64,000 nucleotides of DNA, taken from Paenarthrobacter sp. A20 (lineage in GTDB: Bacteria > Actinomycetota > Actinomycetes > Actinomycetales > Micrococcaceae). Every line of letters begins with the position of its first letter. The first letter of the stretch is position 1. A program made the translations under genes and the position numbers. The notes under the pieces were generated by a model that saw only the letters and a list, made by a program, of their open reading frames with translations, was not told the DNA's origin and did not search any database. This document shows positions 55,298 through 64,000 of this stretch, in pieces. The stretch spans positions 186,001 to 250,000 of the forward strand of contig NZ_JALJWH010000001.1 in NCBI RefSeq assembly GCF_024168825.1, written 5' to 3'.

Positions 55298-56230
55298 ATG
55301 GCCACCCAGGCCCTCACCACCACAGTGCGCCGCCGAGGCCGCGCACTGGCGGGAACCGGCGGACGGACTGCCGCATTGTTCCTGGTCCCCTTCTTCGCGG
55401 TCTTCGCGATCGCCATGATCGCACCGGTGATCTACTCACTGGTGCTGAGTTTCCACTCGCAGCAGAAGTCCGGGCTGGGCTTCGGTGAAGCCAAGACGGT
55501 CTTCGTTGGAGTCGAGAACTACGTTCAGGTCTTCCAGTCCGAAACGTTCATGGAAGGCATCGCCCGCCTTGGCCTGTACTGCCTGATCTACATTCCCTGC
55601 ATGGTGGGCGGTGCCGTGGTCTTCGCCCTCCTCCTGGACGCTACGGTGGCCAAAGCACGCAAACTTTTCCAGCTTCTTGTCTTTCTTCCCCACGCGGTTC
55701 CGGGCGTCATCGCCGCCCTCATTTGGGCCTACCTTTACACCCCTGGGATCAGCCCGCTGGTCCAAGCACTCCAGGGCGGCGGGATCCAGATCAACTTCCT
55801 GGACGCACACATGGTGCTCCCGTCCATCGTGAACATCGGCGTCTGGGAATGGACCGGCTACAACGTGATCATCCTGTTCACCGCTTTGCAGGCCGTTCCC
55901 CGGGAAATCCTGGAAGCCGCCCGCGTGGATGGGGCCGGCGAAATCCGGGCAGCTATCAGCATCAAGTTCCCGCTGATCCTGCCGGCGCTGAGCGTCATCA
56001 TGCTCTTCACCATCATTGGCACCCTGCAGCTGTTCACGGAGCCGAACATCATTTCCAAGGCCACCGCCTCCGTGACCAGTACGTGGGTTCCCAACCTGTG
56101 GGCCTATGACGCAGCCTTCATCCGCCACAACCTCAACCAGGCCGCGGCGGCCTCCATCATCATCGCCGGGCTGGCCGCAATCCTGTCCCTGGCCGTCACC
56201 CGCCTTAGCTCCAGGATGAACAAATCATGA
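55298..56230 (+). CDS. Sugar ABC transporter permease 1 (MalF-type), locus B
   Basis: 310 aa, six membrane helices, EAA loop EILEAARVDGAGEIRAAISI near residue 205. TAGGAG lies 7 nt before ATG 55298. ATGA overlap with the next permease. Confidence 0.9.
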   Translation: MATQALTTTVRRRGRALAGTGGRTAALFLVPFFAVFAIAMIAPVIYSLVLSFHSQQKSGLGFGEAKTVFVGVENYVQVFQSETFMEGIARLGLYCLIYIPCMVGGAVVFALLLDATVAKARKLFQLLVFLPHAVPGVIAALIWAYLYTPGISPLVQALQGGGIQINFLDAHMVLPSIVNIGVWEWTGYNVIILFTALQAVPREILEAARVDGAGEIRAAISIKFPLILPALSVIMLFTIIGTLQLFTEPNIISKATASVTSTWVPNLWAYDAAFIRHNLNQAAAASIIIAGLAAILSLAVTRLSSRMNKS

Positions 56231-57159
56231 GCTCCTCAACACTCTCCCGTCCCCACACGGCCCCGCCGAAACCAGCGAGCCGCCGCCCCGGATCCCGTTC
56301 CAACCGTGGCAGTTCCAACCGCGGAGGCGGTTTCGCCAGCAAGTTCACCGTCAACGGACTCCTGATCATCGGTTCGGCCTACATGGTGGTCCCGGTCCTG
56401 TGGCTGGTGTTCGCCTCCACCAAGAACGCTGCAGACCTGTACGGCACCAGCGCCTATGCCTTGGGCAACTTCTCCTTGTTCGAGAACATCGCCAACGTGG
56501 CCAAGCAGGACGGCGGGCTGTTCTTCCGTTGGCTGGGCAACTCAGTGATGTACGCCGGCGTTGGTGCCGTGTTCGGCAGCCTGATTTCGGTCATGGCCGG
56601 GTACGCGTTCGACAAGTTCCAGTTCCGGTGGAAGGACTCACTGTTCGGCTTCGTCCTGGTGGGCGTGCTGATTCCGAACACCGCCACTGTGCTGCCCATG
56701 TACCTGTTGGCTTCCTTGGTGGGCATGACCAACACCATTTGGGCCATCCTCATCCCGGTGCTCTGCAACCCCTTCGGCGTGTACCTGGCCAGGGTCTATT
56801 CCGCCAGCTACGTCCCGGCAGAGACACTCGAGGCTGCCCGCATGGACGGTGCCGGGCCCATCCGGTCCTTCTTCTCCCTGGGGCTACCCATGATGATGCC
56901 CGGCTACATCACCATCGCCTTGTTCCAGTTCGTGGGTGTCTGGAACAACTTCATGCTTCCGCTGGTAATGCTCCAGGACCAGCAACTGCTGCCGGTCAGT
57001 GTCGGCATCTCCATCTGGCAGGGCTATTCAGTTCCGCAGCCTGAGTTCACGCCCATGGTCATCACCGGCTCATTGCTCTCGATCATCCCGTTGCTGCTGG
57101 CCTTCATCATGCTGCAGCGGTTCTGGAAGTCCGGCCTCACCGCAGGGAGCGTCAAGTGA
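56227..57159 (+). CDS. Sugar ABC transporter permease 2 (MalG-type), locus B
   Basis: 310 aa. An unusually long, Arg/Ser-rich cytosolic N-terminus (about 1-38) precedes six membrane helices; EAA loop ETLEAARMDGAGPIRSFFSL near residue 200. GTGA overlap with the following dehydrogenase gene. Confidence 0.9.
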   Translation: MSSSTLSRPHTAPPKPASRRPGSRSNRGSSNRGGGFASKFTVNGLLIIGSAYMVVPVLWLVFASTKNAADLYGTSAYALGNFSLFENIANVAKQDGGLFFRWLGNSVMYAGVGAVFGSLISVMAGYAFDKFQFRWKDSLFGFVLVGVLIPNTATVLPMYLLASLVGMTNTIWAILIPVLCNPFGVYLARVYSASYVPAETLEAARMDGAGPIRSFFSLGLPMMMPGYITIALFQFVGVWNNFMLPLVMLQDQQLLPVSVGISIWQGYSVPQPEFTPMVITGSLLSIIPLLLAFIMLQRFWKSGLTAGSVK

Positions 57160-58169
57160 CCACAACCCCACTGAACGTCGCACTCGCCATGGGTCCCGGC
57201 GTCGTATCCCGGGTCTTTCCCCAACGCAGGTTGGAGACCATGCCCTCCGGCCTGCGGCTGCTCAGCCCGGAGCCCATGGAGGACTTCACCTCCCCACGTT
57301 CAGTGGAACTCCTGGCGGAGACGGACATCCTCATCACGGGGTGGAACTGCCCGAAGCTCGACGCAGCCGCCCTGGCTGCGGCCCCGCGCCTGACCCATGT
57401 CCTTCACGCTGGCGGCACGGTCAAGCATCATGTGGGCGAGGAGTGCTGGGACAGGGGCATCGAAATCAGCACGGCAGCCGATGCCAATTCAATCCCCGTA
57501 GCCGAATACACGGTGGCCATGATCCTGCTGGCCAACAAAAGGGTCCTGCAGATCGCCCGGAAGCTGCACTCGGAGAAGACCGAAATTGAGCCAGACAACG
57601 TGTTCCCGGACATGGGCAACTTCGGCAAACGCGTGGGCATCATCGGAGCATCCAGGATCGGCAAGCACGTCATCCGCCTCCTGAAGTCCTACGACGTCGA
57701 GGTCGTCGTCTCCGACCCCTTCCTGGACCAGCCAGCGGCAGCCGCGCTCGGCGTCGAACTTCTCAGCCTTGAGGAACTGGTGGCCAGTTGCGACGTCGTC
57801 AGCCTCCACGCGCCGTCGCTCCCGTCCACCTACAACCTGATCCACCAAGGGCTGGTGGCCAGCTTCAAGCCGGGGGCTACTTTCATCAATACCGCCCGCG
57901 GTGAACTGGTGGACCAGGACGCCCTGCTCCGACGCATCGAAGAAGGCGACCTGTACGCGGTCCTGGACGTCACCACACCCTGGGTGCTCCCGGCCGATTC
58001 AGGCTTCTACACGCATCCCAACGTGCTGCTCACACCGCACTTGGCGGGCTCACTGGGCATGGAACTTGAGCGGATGGCGGTCAGCACCATTGAGGAAGCC
58101 GCGCGGATCTCACGGGGCGAACCACTCCTCCACAGGCTCCAAGCGAAGGACCTCGCCTTCACGGCATGA
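57156..58169 (+). CDS. D-2-hydroxyacid dehydrogenase family protein lacking the catalytic Glu, locus B
   Basis: 337 aa. NAD motif VGIIGASRIG, catalytic Arg in NTARGELVD and His in LLTPHLAGS are present. The segment that normally reads DVxxxEPLP is LDVTTPWVLP, so the catalytic Glu position holds Trp. It may have altered chemistry or substrate. GTG start 57156 overlaps the permease stop (GTGA), placing it in the importer operon. Related to the locus A enzyme (22662-23708), which keeps the Glu. Confidence 0.82.
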   Translation: MTTTPLNVALAMGPGVVSRVFPQRRLETMPSGLRLLSPEPMEDFTSPRSVELLAETDILITGWNCPKLDAAALAAAPRLTHVLHAGGTVKHHVGEECWDRGIEISTAADANSIPVAEYTVAMILLANKRVLQIARKLHSEKTEIEPDNVFPDMGNFGKRVGIIGASRIGKHVIRLLKSYDVEVVVSDPFLDQPAAAALGVELLSLEELVASCDVVSLHAPSLPSTYNLIHQGLVASFKPGATFINTARGELVDQDALLRRIEEGDLYAVLDVTTPWVLPADSGFYTHPNVLLTPHLAGSLGMELERMAVSTIEEAARISRGEPLLHRLQAKDLAFTA

Positions 58170-58272
58170 CCTTCACGCCACAACACTGACGACGGCGACT
58201 TAACGCCCCGCGGCTGGCATACTCAGACGCATCGCTCCACCCGTCCTTGGACAGACTCAGTTCCTGGGATCG

Positions 58273-60753
58273 ATGTTGGATCGGCTCGACAGCAGGGGGC
58301 TTTGGGTGCCGGAAAACGAGAAGGATCATTCAGGGGCCGCGGTCCGTTTCGTCGGGTCATCGGTGCAGGGATTGAGCTCCGCCGAGGTAGCCGAAAGGGT
58401 GGCCGCGGGACAAACCAACGCGTTTGTCCAGGACACCAGCCGCAGCGTGTGGAGCATTGTCCGCGCCAACGTGCTCACGTTGTTCAACGGCATCATCCTG
58501 GCCTGCTTCATCGTCCTTTTTGCGATCGGCCGCTGGCAGGATGCCCTGTTCGGCTTCAGCGCCATCGCCAACGCGGTGATCGGCAGCGTCCAGGAGTACC
58601 GGGCCAAACGTGCCCTGGACCGCCTCGCCCTCCTGAACGCCCCGCACGCCAGGGTGATGCGCGACGGTTCCGAGGCCGAAATCGACCTGGACGCCGTGGT
58701 GCTGGACGACACCCTTGTCCTGCGGGCCGGTGACCAGGTGCCCGCCGACGGACTGGTGTCCGCATCCCGCGGCCTCCAAGTGGACGAGTCCATGCTCACC
58801 GGCGAATCCGATGCCGTGGAAAAGGCCGACGGCGACCGCGTCCTGTCCGGGTCCGTGGTGGTCGCAGGAGAAGGCACCGCAGTAGTGGACCGGGTGGGCG
58901 CGGATTCCTTCGCCAATTCACTCGCGGCCGAGGCCAAGCGGTTCTCGCTGGTGGCCTCGGAACTCCGGTCCTCGATCGACCGCGTTCTCAAGTGGGTCAC
59001 CTGGTTCGTGGGTCCCGTGGCTTTGTTGGTCCTGAACGCGCAGATGATTGCGCAGGGCGGGTGGGCCGAGGCCTCCGCAAGCGGCGCCTGGCGGGACGCA
59101 GCGACGGCGACCATCGCCTCCGTCGTCGCCATGGTCCCCCTCGGATTGGTGCTGATGACCAGCATCACCTTCGCCGTGGGGGCGGTGAAACTCGCCCGCC
59201 AGCAAGTGCTGGTGCAGGAGCTTCCGGCCGTCGAGGGACTGGCACGCGTGGACATCATCTGCCTGGACAAGACCGGCACACTCACCCAAGGCGACATCGT
59301 TTTCGACGCCGCGCATCCCCTGAGCGCCCGTGAAGGGTGGGAGTCTGTGCTCTCCTGGTACGGAGTGCAGAAGGATGCCAACGCAACGGCCCGGAGCCTC
59401 GCCGGGCACTTCACTGAGCCGTCTGGCGCCCCACTTGACCGGGTGCCCTTCTCGTCCGCCCGCAAGTGGAGCGCGGTAATTTTCGACGACGGAATGTGGA
59501 TCCTGGGCGGCCCCGAAATGGTCTTTCCAGCACGCAACTCGGCTGATCCCGTGCTTCAGCAGCTCGCCATCCAGGCCGCCGAGTTGGCGACGACGGGCCG
59601 ACGCACGCTGGTCCTTGCCCACGGCACACCCACCGACGACGAGACCGTCCCAGCAGACGCCGTCCCGGTGGTGCTTTTGACGTTCAAGGAGAACATCCGT
59701 CCCGATGCTGCGGAGACGCTCACGTACTTCGCCGCCCAGGATGTTGACGTCCGGATCATTTCGGGTGACAACCCGCAGACCGTGGCTGCGATCGCCCGCG
59801 AGGTTGGCCTGGATGCACCGCATGGCTTTGATGCCCGCGAGTTGCCGGACGATGACCAGGAATTCCTGGAGGTCATCAACAACAACGTTGTTTTCGGCCG
59901 GGTCACCCCGGACCAGAAGAAGCGGATCGTGGTGGCGTTGAAGGCGGCCGGCCATACGGTGGCCATGACCGGCGACGGGGTGAACGACGCCTTGGCCATC
60001 AAGGAGGCCGATATCGGTGTCGCCATGAACTCAGGTGCCGCCGCTACCAAGGCTGTTGCCCGTTTGGTACTCCTTGATGGGAAGTTCTCACACCTGCCCA
60101 GCGTCGTGGCTGAAGGCCGGCAGGTCATCGCCAACATCGAGCGCGTCTCCATGCTGTTCCTCACCAAGACCGCCTACGCAACCTTCCTTGCCATCTCCTT
60201 CGGCATCCTCCTGCTGCCGTTCCCGTTCCTTCCACGGCAGCTCTCGGTAACGGACGGCCTGACCATCGGCATTCCGGCGTTCTTCCTGGCATTGCTGCCC
60301 AACGCCCAGCGTTATATTCCGGGTTTCCTCCGGCGATCCCTGACCTTCGCCGTGCCGGCGGGTGTATCAGTGACCCTGGGCCTTGCCTCCTACGCCCGGC
60401 TCGCGGCCAATCTGCAGATTCCGGAAGCCGAGATCAGGACCGGGTCCACCCTCATCCTGGCGATCATCGGTATCTGGATCCTCGTGGTGCTGTCGCGCCC
60501 TGTCACCCGGTTCAAGGGGCTGGTGATCGGCGCCATGATGATCGGGCTGGTCCTGGTCTACTCAGTACCGATCGCCCGCGACTTCCTGCAGTTCACCGAT
60601 CCGACGCTGCCCACGGCGCTACTGGTCCTGGGAACATCGGCGGCCTGTATCGCGCTGATCGAGATCGTCCGCTTTGTTCACCGCCGGGTTGCGTACCGGG
60701 ACGCCCAGGAAGCCCTGCATCAGCGGGTCTCAAATCAGCGCGTCCCGAAGTAG
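58273..60753 (+). CDS. Cation-transporting P-type ATPase (CtpE-like)
   Basis: 826 aa. Actuator motif LTGES, phosphorylation motif DKTGTLT (Asp332) and hinge TGDGVND are intact; about ten membrane helices. The M4 region before the phosphorylation site reads VAMVPLGLVLMTS, with PLGL in place of the PEGL of classical Ca2+ pumps; this resembles mycobacterial CtpE (Ca2+ uptake). No N-terminal heavy-metal domain and no CPx motif, so copper or cadmium transport is unlikely. Its 3' end overlaps the convergent gene by 19 bp. Confidence 0.85.
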   Translation: MLDRLDSRGLWVPENEKDHSGAAVRFVGSSVQGLSSAEVAERVAAGQTNAFVQDTSRSVWSIVRANVLTLFNGIILACFIVLFAIGRWQDALFGFSAIANAVIGSVQEYRAKRALDRLALLNAPHARVMRDGSEAEIDLDAVVLDDTLVLRAGDQVPADGLVSASRGLQVDESMLTGESDAVEKADGDRVLSGSVVVAGEGTAVVDRVGADSFANSLAAEAKRFSLVASELRSSIDRVLKWVTWFVGPVALLVLNAQMIAQGGWAEASASGAWRDAATATIASVVAMVPLGLVLMTSITFAVGAVKLARQQVLVQELPAVEGLARVDIICLDKTGTLTQGDIVFDAAHPLSAREGWESVLSWYGVQKDANATARSLAGHFTEPSGAPLDRVPFSSARKWSAVIFDDGMWILGGPEMVFPARNSADPVLQQLAIQAAELATTGRRTLVLAHGTPTDDETVPADAVPVVLLTFKENIRPDAAETLTYFAAQDVDVRIISGDNPQTVAAIAREVGLDAPHGFDARELPDDDQEFLEVINNNVVFGRVTPDQKKRIVVALKAAGHTVAMTGDGVNDALAIKEADIGVAMNSGAAATKAVARLVLLDGKFSHLPSVVAEGRQVIANIERVSMLFLTKTAYATFLAISFGILLLPFPFLPRQLSVTDGLTIGIPAFFLALLPNAQRYIPGFLRRSLTFAVPAGVSVTLGLASYARLAANLQIPEAEIRTGSTLILAIIGIWILVVLSRPVTRFKGLVIGAMMIGLVLVYSVPIARDFLQFTDPTLPTALLVLGTSAACIALIEIVRFVHRRVAYRDAQEALHQRVSNQRVPK

Positions 60754-61145
60754 CGGCGTCCCCGGCCGAACCACAAGGGAACCAGCACGGCCACAGTAGC
60801 GATGGATTGCGAGATCACAGCTGACCAGTCACCGTCAGCGGCAACGATAAGGTCCAGCACGGCAAAAACCAGTCCCAGCAGCATGACCGCTGTCGCACCA
60901 CGGCGAGCCGCGCTGCTTCCCCGGGCTACCCCGGACGCCAGCCCGATCACCAACAAGCCGAACAGGATCATGCCGGCGCCGAGCAGCGTAATAGGCAAGG
61001 CAATGCCGCCGGACTGGGCCTCCGGTGTGTACCGCAGGAAAATCGTCAGGATCCCCAGAAGGATCTGCGCGATGCCGCCGATATACATCAGCACCACCGA
61101 GAACGTCACCGCACCAGGCCGTTTAGGGCTCTCCCCCGTAGTCAT
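60735..61145 (-). CDS. Hypothetical four-helix membrane protein
   Basis: 136 aa with four membrane helices (about 18-38, 46-68, 82-100 and 108-125) and short loops. It resembles small DUF-type actinobacterial membrane proteins but I cannot name the family. ATG 61145 is chosen because the extra residues upstream are Cys/Arg-rich and unlike the rest. Its end overlaps the P-type ATPase stop by 19 bp tail to tail. Confidence 0.7.
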   Translation of the reverse strand: MTTGESPKRPGAVTFSVVLMYIGGIAQILLGILTIFLRYTPEAQSGGIALPITLLGAGMILFGLLVIGLASGVARGSSAARRGATAVMLLGLVFAVLDLIVAADGDWSAVISQSIATVAVLVPLWFGRGRRYFGTR

Positions 61146-61278
61146 GGTCTGAGCATAGACGAGCCCTCCTCGAGGCCGGCACCGGCTCAGCCCGGGATAA
61201 CAGCTTTTGTCACACAATTAACCACTCATTCATGCCATTCTTGAGTCCAGTCAACCCGGGCTTCCTAGGGTCGGACGT

Positions 61279-62859
61279 ATGGAAAACATCTCCCGCAGGT
61301 CCCTCATCTCAGCCGGGCTCGGGGCTGGACTCGTCGCCGCGTTGCCGCAGACCGCCGTCGCGGTTTCAACAGCGGACGACGCCGGTCTCCGCACCGATCC
61401 GTTCACGCTTGGCATCGCGTCGGGCGAACCGTGGCCCGACGGCTTCGTGATCTGGACGCGCCTGGCGGTGAATCCCGTGGCCGAAGACGGCTTGGGCAGC
61501 ATGCCTTCCCGCAACGTCGCCGTCGCGTGGGAGGTCGCAGAAGACCCCGCGATGCGCCGGGTAGTAGCCCGCGGCGTCGAACATGCCAGGATCGAAACCG
61601 CCCACTCGGTGCACGTCGAACTGAAGGGCCTCCGGCCGGGCCGGGAGTACTTCTACCGTTTCCGCACCGGACGGCACGTGAGCGAAATTGGCCGCACGCT
61701 GACAAGCCCAGCGCCCGGCGAGACGCCCGCCGCGCTGGCCATGGCATTCGCCAGCTGCGCCCAGTACGAGCACGGCTACTTCACTGCGTACAAACGCCTG
61801 GCCGAGGACCACCCGGACCTGGTGCTGCACTTGGGCGACTACCTCTACGAATACAAGAAGGACAGTTACGTGATCGGCGGCGGCAACCCCCGCGATCATG
61901 AGGGACCGGAGACCGTCAGCCTCGCGGGCTACCGACAGCGGCACGCACAGTACAAGGCCGACGCCGATCTGCAGGCTGCGCATGCCATCGCGCCGTGGCT
62001 GGTGGTGTGGGACGACCACGAGGTGGACAACAACTGGGCCGATGACATCCCCGAGAACAGCGATCCCGGCCAACTCAATGACACCACGGAGCATTTCCGT
62101 CAGCGTCGATCGGCAGCATTCCAGGCGTACTACGAGAACATGCCCCTGCGAGCGTCCTCGGTCCCTGCCGGGTTCGACATGAAGATCTACCGCACCATCC
62201 AATGGGGCCAGCTGGCCAACTTCCACATGATGGACACCCGCCAGTACCGGGACGACCAGCTGGCAGGTGACGGCTGGCGGAAGAACGTCGCCGAGCGCCT
62301 GGCCGAAAACCGCACCATCACCGGCGCCGAGCAGGAGAAGTGGCTGCTGGACGGCTTCAAGAACTCCACTCAGCGCTGGGACATCCTGGGCCAGCAGGTC
62401 TTCTTCGCCGAACGGGACCGCGACAAGGCGCCGGAGATCGACGACGTCTCCATGGATGGCTGGGACGGTTACGCCGCCTCCCGCCGCCGCATCACCCAAG
62501 GCTGGGTGGACGCCAAGGTGCGCAACGCCGTCGTACTTACCGGCGACGTCCACCGCCACTGGGCCACCGACCTCAAAGTGGACTACAAGGACCCGGCGGG
62601 GGCGGTGGTCGGCTCGGAACTGGTGTGCTCGTCCATCACCTCCACCGGCGACGGCAATGGCTCCACCACCGACCCCACCATGGCGTGGAACCCGCACCTG
62701 AAGTTCTACAACGACAACCGCGGCTACGTGAACACGCGCATCACCAGGGACGCCATGACCGCGGACTTCCGTGTGCTGGACTACGTCACCACACCGGGGG
62801 CACCGGTCAGCACAAGGAAGTCCTTCACGATCACCGACGGCGTGCCGGGGCTCGCCTGA
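61279..62859 (+). CDS. phoD: Alkaline phosphatase D (PhoD-type), Tat-exported
   Basis: 526 aa. A Tat signal (ENISRRSLISAGLGAGLVAA, cleavage near AVA) is followed by an N-terminal Fn3-like domain and a metallophosphatase domain with FASCAQYEHGYFTAY, LHLGDYLYEY, VWDDHEVDNNW and VLTGDVHRHWATD. These are the Fe/Ca-binding residues of PhoD. It hydrolyses phosphate mono- and diesters outside the membrane. ATG 61279 with a TAGGGT-like -10 region close upstream. Confidence 0.9.
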   Translation: MENISRRSLISAGLGAGLVAALPQTAVAVSTADDAGLRTDPFTLGIASGEPWPDGFVIWTRLAVNPVAEDGLGSMPSRNVAVAWEVAEDPAMRRVVARGVEHARIETAHSVHVELKGLRPGREYFYRFRTGRHVSEIGRTLTSPAPGETPAALAMAFASCAQYEHGYFTAYKRLAEDHPDLVLHLGDYLYEYKKDSYVIGGGNPRDHEGPETVSLAGYRQRHAQYKADADLQAAHAIAPWLVVWDDHEVDNNWADDIPENSDPGQLNDTTEHFRQRRSAAFQAYYENMPLRASSVPAGFDMKIYRTIQWGQLANFHMMDTRQYRDDQLAGDGWRKNVAERLAENRTITGAEQEKWLLDGFKNSTQRWDILGQQVFFAERDRDKAPEIDDVSMDGWDGYAASRRRITQGWVDAKVRNAVVLTGDVHRHWATDLKVDYKDPAGAVVGSELVCSSITSTGDGNGSTTDPTMAWNPHLKFYNDNRGYVNTRITRDAMTADFRVLDYVTTPGAPVSTRKSFTITDGVPGLA

Positions 62860-63236
62860 TTCACCCAAGTAGGTAACAGCACGTGCTTGGCTCGGCGGGT
62901 GATCCCTGCGGCGCGGCCGGTCATCGGGCAGAGGATCGAGTGGGGCCTATTTTGGCACGGCTTGAGACAGGCCTCGATGTTGCCGTAAACCCCAGCAGTC
63001 CCCCCATCAGGTGCCAGCAGTCCTCGAAAAAAGCTTGGGAGTCGATATCTTAGGACGCGGCGTAGGAACCTTTGGTCGTGAAGGCTTCCACGATGGCTTC
63101 GCAATCGCGGAGAACGTCGTCCCACTTACTGAGGCAGGACTGTAATTCGGAATAACCCACCTCTACGTCAACTGCGTCCAAACTTCCCGCGCCAATCAAC
63201 AGGAGACTTCCTGACGCTGACGTAGCCCCATAGTGA
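62860..63236. other. Gene-poor, lower-GC stretch after phoD
   Basis: No convincing gene on the plus strand. GTAGGTAACAGCACGTGCTT at 62873-62892 contains a GCACGTGC palindrome and loosely resembles the start of the hairpin repeats at 21347 and 29116. A minus-strand open frame from 63050 is discussed under rejected items. Composition shifts away from the usual high-GC coding pattern, as expected for decayed or acquired DNA. Confidence 0.4.
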
Positions 63237-63650
63237 GGGCGCGCCGTTGACCCGCTCTCCATTTCCGATCCGCAGTTTGCATTTTCCATCGCACGGATCA
63301 GGCCGACGGGCAAGACCGGTGTCAAGGTCCCGGGAATGAGCAAATTGCGGTTCCCGGACTCCATGGAACGAGTGAACGGTGTCCTCACCGGAAACGTAGT
63401 TGAAGTCAAGAACGTTAAAGAGTTCAGGATGACACCGCAGATCCGAGATTTCATGACGTACTCCAAGCATGGCGATGCCACTAAGCCAGCGGGAACGTAG
63501 GTAGTCATTCACGTTCGGTACAACACGATTGGGACGAAGCTTTCTGATCCCCGGACTAGCCCGGAGGTAGCTGCCGCTATCCGTAACGCCAGTATCGAGT
63601 TCAAAGATCTCCCCTACGCCTTGGACGGCACGCCCCCTCCTGCCCCATAG
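63237..63650 (+). pseudogene. Decayed C-terminal nuclease-toxin domain with an in-frame stop
   Basis: The frame 63237-63650 encodes GMSKLRFPDSMERVNGVLTG NVVEVKNVKEFRMTPQIRDF and, after an in-frame TAG at 63498-63500, VVIHVRYNTIGTKLSDPRTS with PEVAAAIRNASIEFKDLP. The pattern RFPD…VxEVKNVK…QIRDF…V(I)HVR…KLSxP is that of restriction-endonuclease-like toxin domains at the C-terminus of polymorphic toxins (the E-x-K pair lies in EVKNVK). The N-terminal delivery part is missing. ATG 63336 could allow a 54-residue fragment. It is followed 28 bp later by a probable immunity gene. Confidence 0.6.
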
Positions 63651-63678
63651 AGCTACGGAATGTGAAGAGAATAGACGT

Positions 63679-64000
63679 ATGTCCTACGACCTCTCCGTTT
63701 ACTGCCCTGACACGCCATCGATGGAGCGGGTGTTGTTACTAATCGATAACACCCGCGGCCTGAGTTGGAACAAAGGAACCGGCCTGTTCGATGAACCGTC
63801 AAGCGGAGTGCTTGTGCAGCGCGGAGCGAAGGCCACTTACAGCTTCACCGTTGATGGCCCATTCAACGTCATCAGGGAGGACCTCCCCGATGAGGTTGCT
63901 GCCGCACTCCCATCGGCTTCGACGCTCTTTCAGGTGCTCGTAGAGGGAAACGACGAATCTGAGATTGCCCATGGAATCCGATTCGCCAAAAAGCTGGCCA
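63679..64000 (+). CDS. Probable immunity protein, 5' part (3' end outside window)
   Basis: 107 codons are visible, open to the window edge: SYDLSVYCPDTPSMERVLLL, DNTRGLSWNKGTGLFDEP, ATYSFTVDGPFNVIREDLP and so on. ATG 63679 is preceded by GAAGAGA at 10 nt. The soluble alpha/beta composition and the position directly after a toxin nuclease domain fit an immunity protein of a polymorphic toxin system. I cannot name the immunity family. Confidence 0.6.
   Translation, partial: MSYDLSVYCPDTPSMERVLLLIDNTRGLSWNKGTGLFDEPSSGVLVQRGAKATYSFTVDGPFNVIREDLPDEVAAALPSASTLFQVLVEGNDESEIAHGIRFAKKLA

Noticed and set aside
58326..59537. Open frame of 403 codons opposite the P-type ATPase
   Set aside because: Antisense to the conserved ATPase motifs; Arg/Ser/Thr-rich and featureless.
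61366..62868. Open frame of 500 codons opposite phoD
   Set aside because: Antisense artefact of strong third-position GC bias; no motif.
62873..62892. Possible third copy of the repeated hairpin
   Set aside because: GTAGGTAACAGCACGTGC shares only part of the sequence, has no matching second arm and no TGAGCCCTC loop.
63050..63289. Minus-strand frame ending VEVGYSELQSCLSKWDDVLRD...
   Set aside because: The helical stretch loosely recalls WXG100-like proteins, but there is no convincing start or Shine-Dalgarno, it stops abruptly, and its upstream part lies opposite the toxin remnant. It may be another decayed fragment; not called.

Overview
The window looks like chromosomal DNA of a high-GC soil actinobacterium of the Micrococcaceae, most likely Arthrobacter or Paenarthrobacter. 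The reasons are strong GC bias in third codon positions, a dnaK-grpE-dnaJ-hspR operon under HAIR operators, many sugar ABC importers that lack their own ATPase, and a sulfoquinovose (sulfo-EMP2) cluster of the kind known from Arthrobacter. No rRNA, tRNA, CRISPR array or insertion sequence was found.

Layout. 1-4899: end of a TetR regulator, then a LacI regulator divergent from a DUF3311/sodium-solute symporter/amidohydrolase operon. 4956-7130: small membrane and hypothetical proteins. 7140-11441: heat-shock operon on the minus strand with two HspR operators and a nested inverted repeat between grpE and dnaJ. 11571-12676: a lower-GC island with a stand-alone RelA/SpoT-domain protein and a 76-aa partner, possibly a toxSAS toxin-antitoxin pair. 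12801-17290: TetR-controlled MpaB-type oxygenase/DUF817 operon divergent from an NAD(P)-binding protein, then a CPBP protease. 17310-30989 (locus A): PhyH dioxygenase, AraC regulator, Tat-exported beta-propeller, ROK repressor, hydroxyacid dehydrogenase, cytoplasmic sulfatase, sugar ABC importer, an atypical Gfo/Idh protein, ROK kinase and NagB. This set suggests import and desulfation of a sulfated, amino-sugar-containing glycan fragment.

31235-43711: sulfoquinovose catabolism. On the minus strand are an NAD-dependent sulfoquinovosidase-like protein, a DeoR repressor and a sulfoquinovose isomerase. On the plus strand are the sugar kinase, class I aldolase, binding protein, two permeases, aldehyde dehydrogenase, TauE/SafE-type exporter, an unknown 62-aa protein and a phosphohexomutase. 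The operator GTGTTG-N6-CAACAC recurs in the cluster. The expected flow is: sulfoquinovoside import, hydrolysis, isomerisation to sulfofructose, phosphorylation, cleavage to DHAP and sulfolactaldehyde, oxidation to sulfolactate, and export.

43782-49341: two paralogous amidohydrolases flanking an amino-acid-type ABC importer, with four TTGGTATACCAA-like operators and a remnant of a GntR gene upstream. 49387-58169 (locus B): ornithine-cyclodeaminase-like protein, a DeoR/LacI hybrid regulator, a second Tat propeller closely related to that of locus A, a second sugar ABC importer and a second hydroxyacid dehydrogenase that lacks the usual catalytic Glu. Both loci carry similar tandem GTT(T/C)GAA operators. 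58273-62859: P-type ATPase, small membrane protein and PhoD phosphatase. 62860-64000: lower-GC end with a decayed toxin nuclease domain (in-frame stop) followed by a probable immunity gene that runs off the window.
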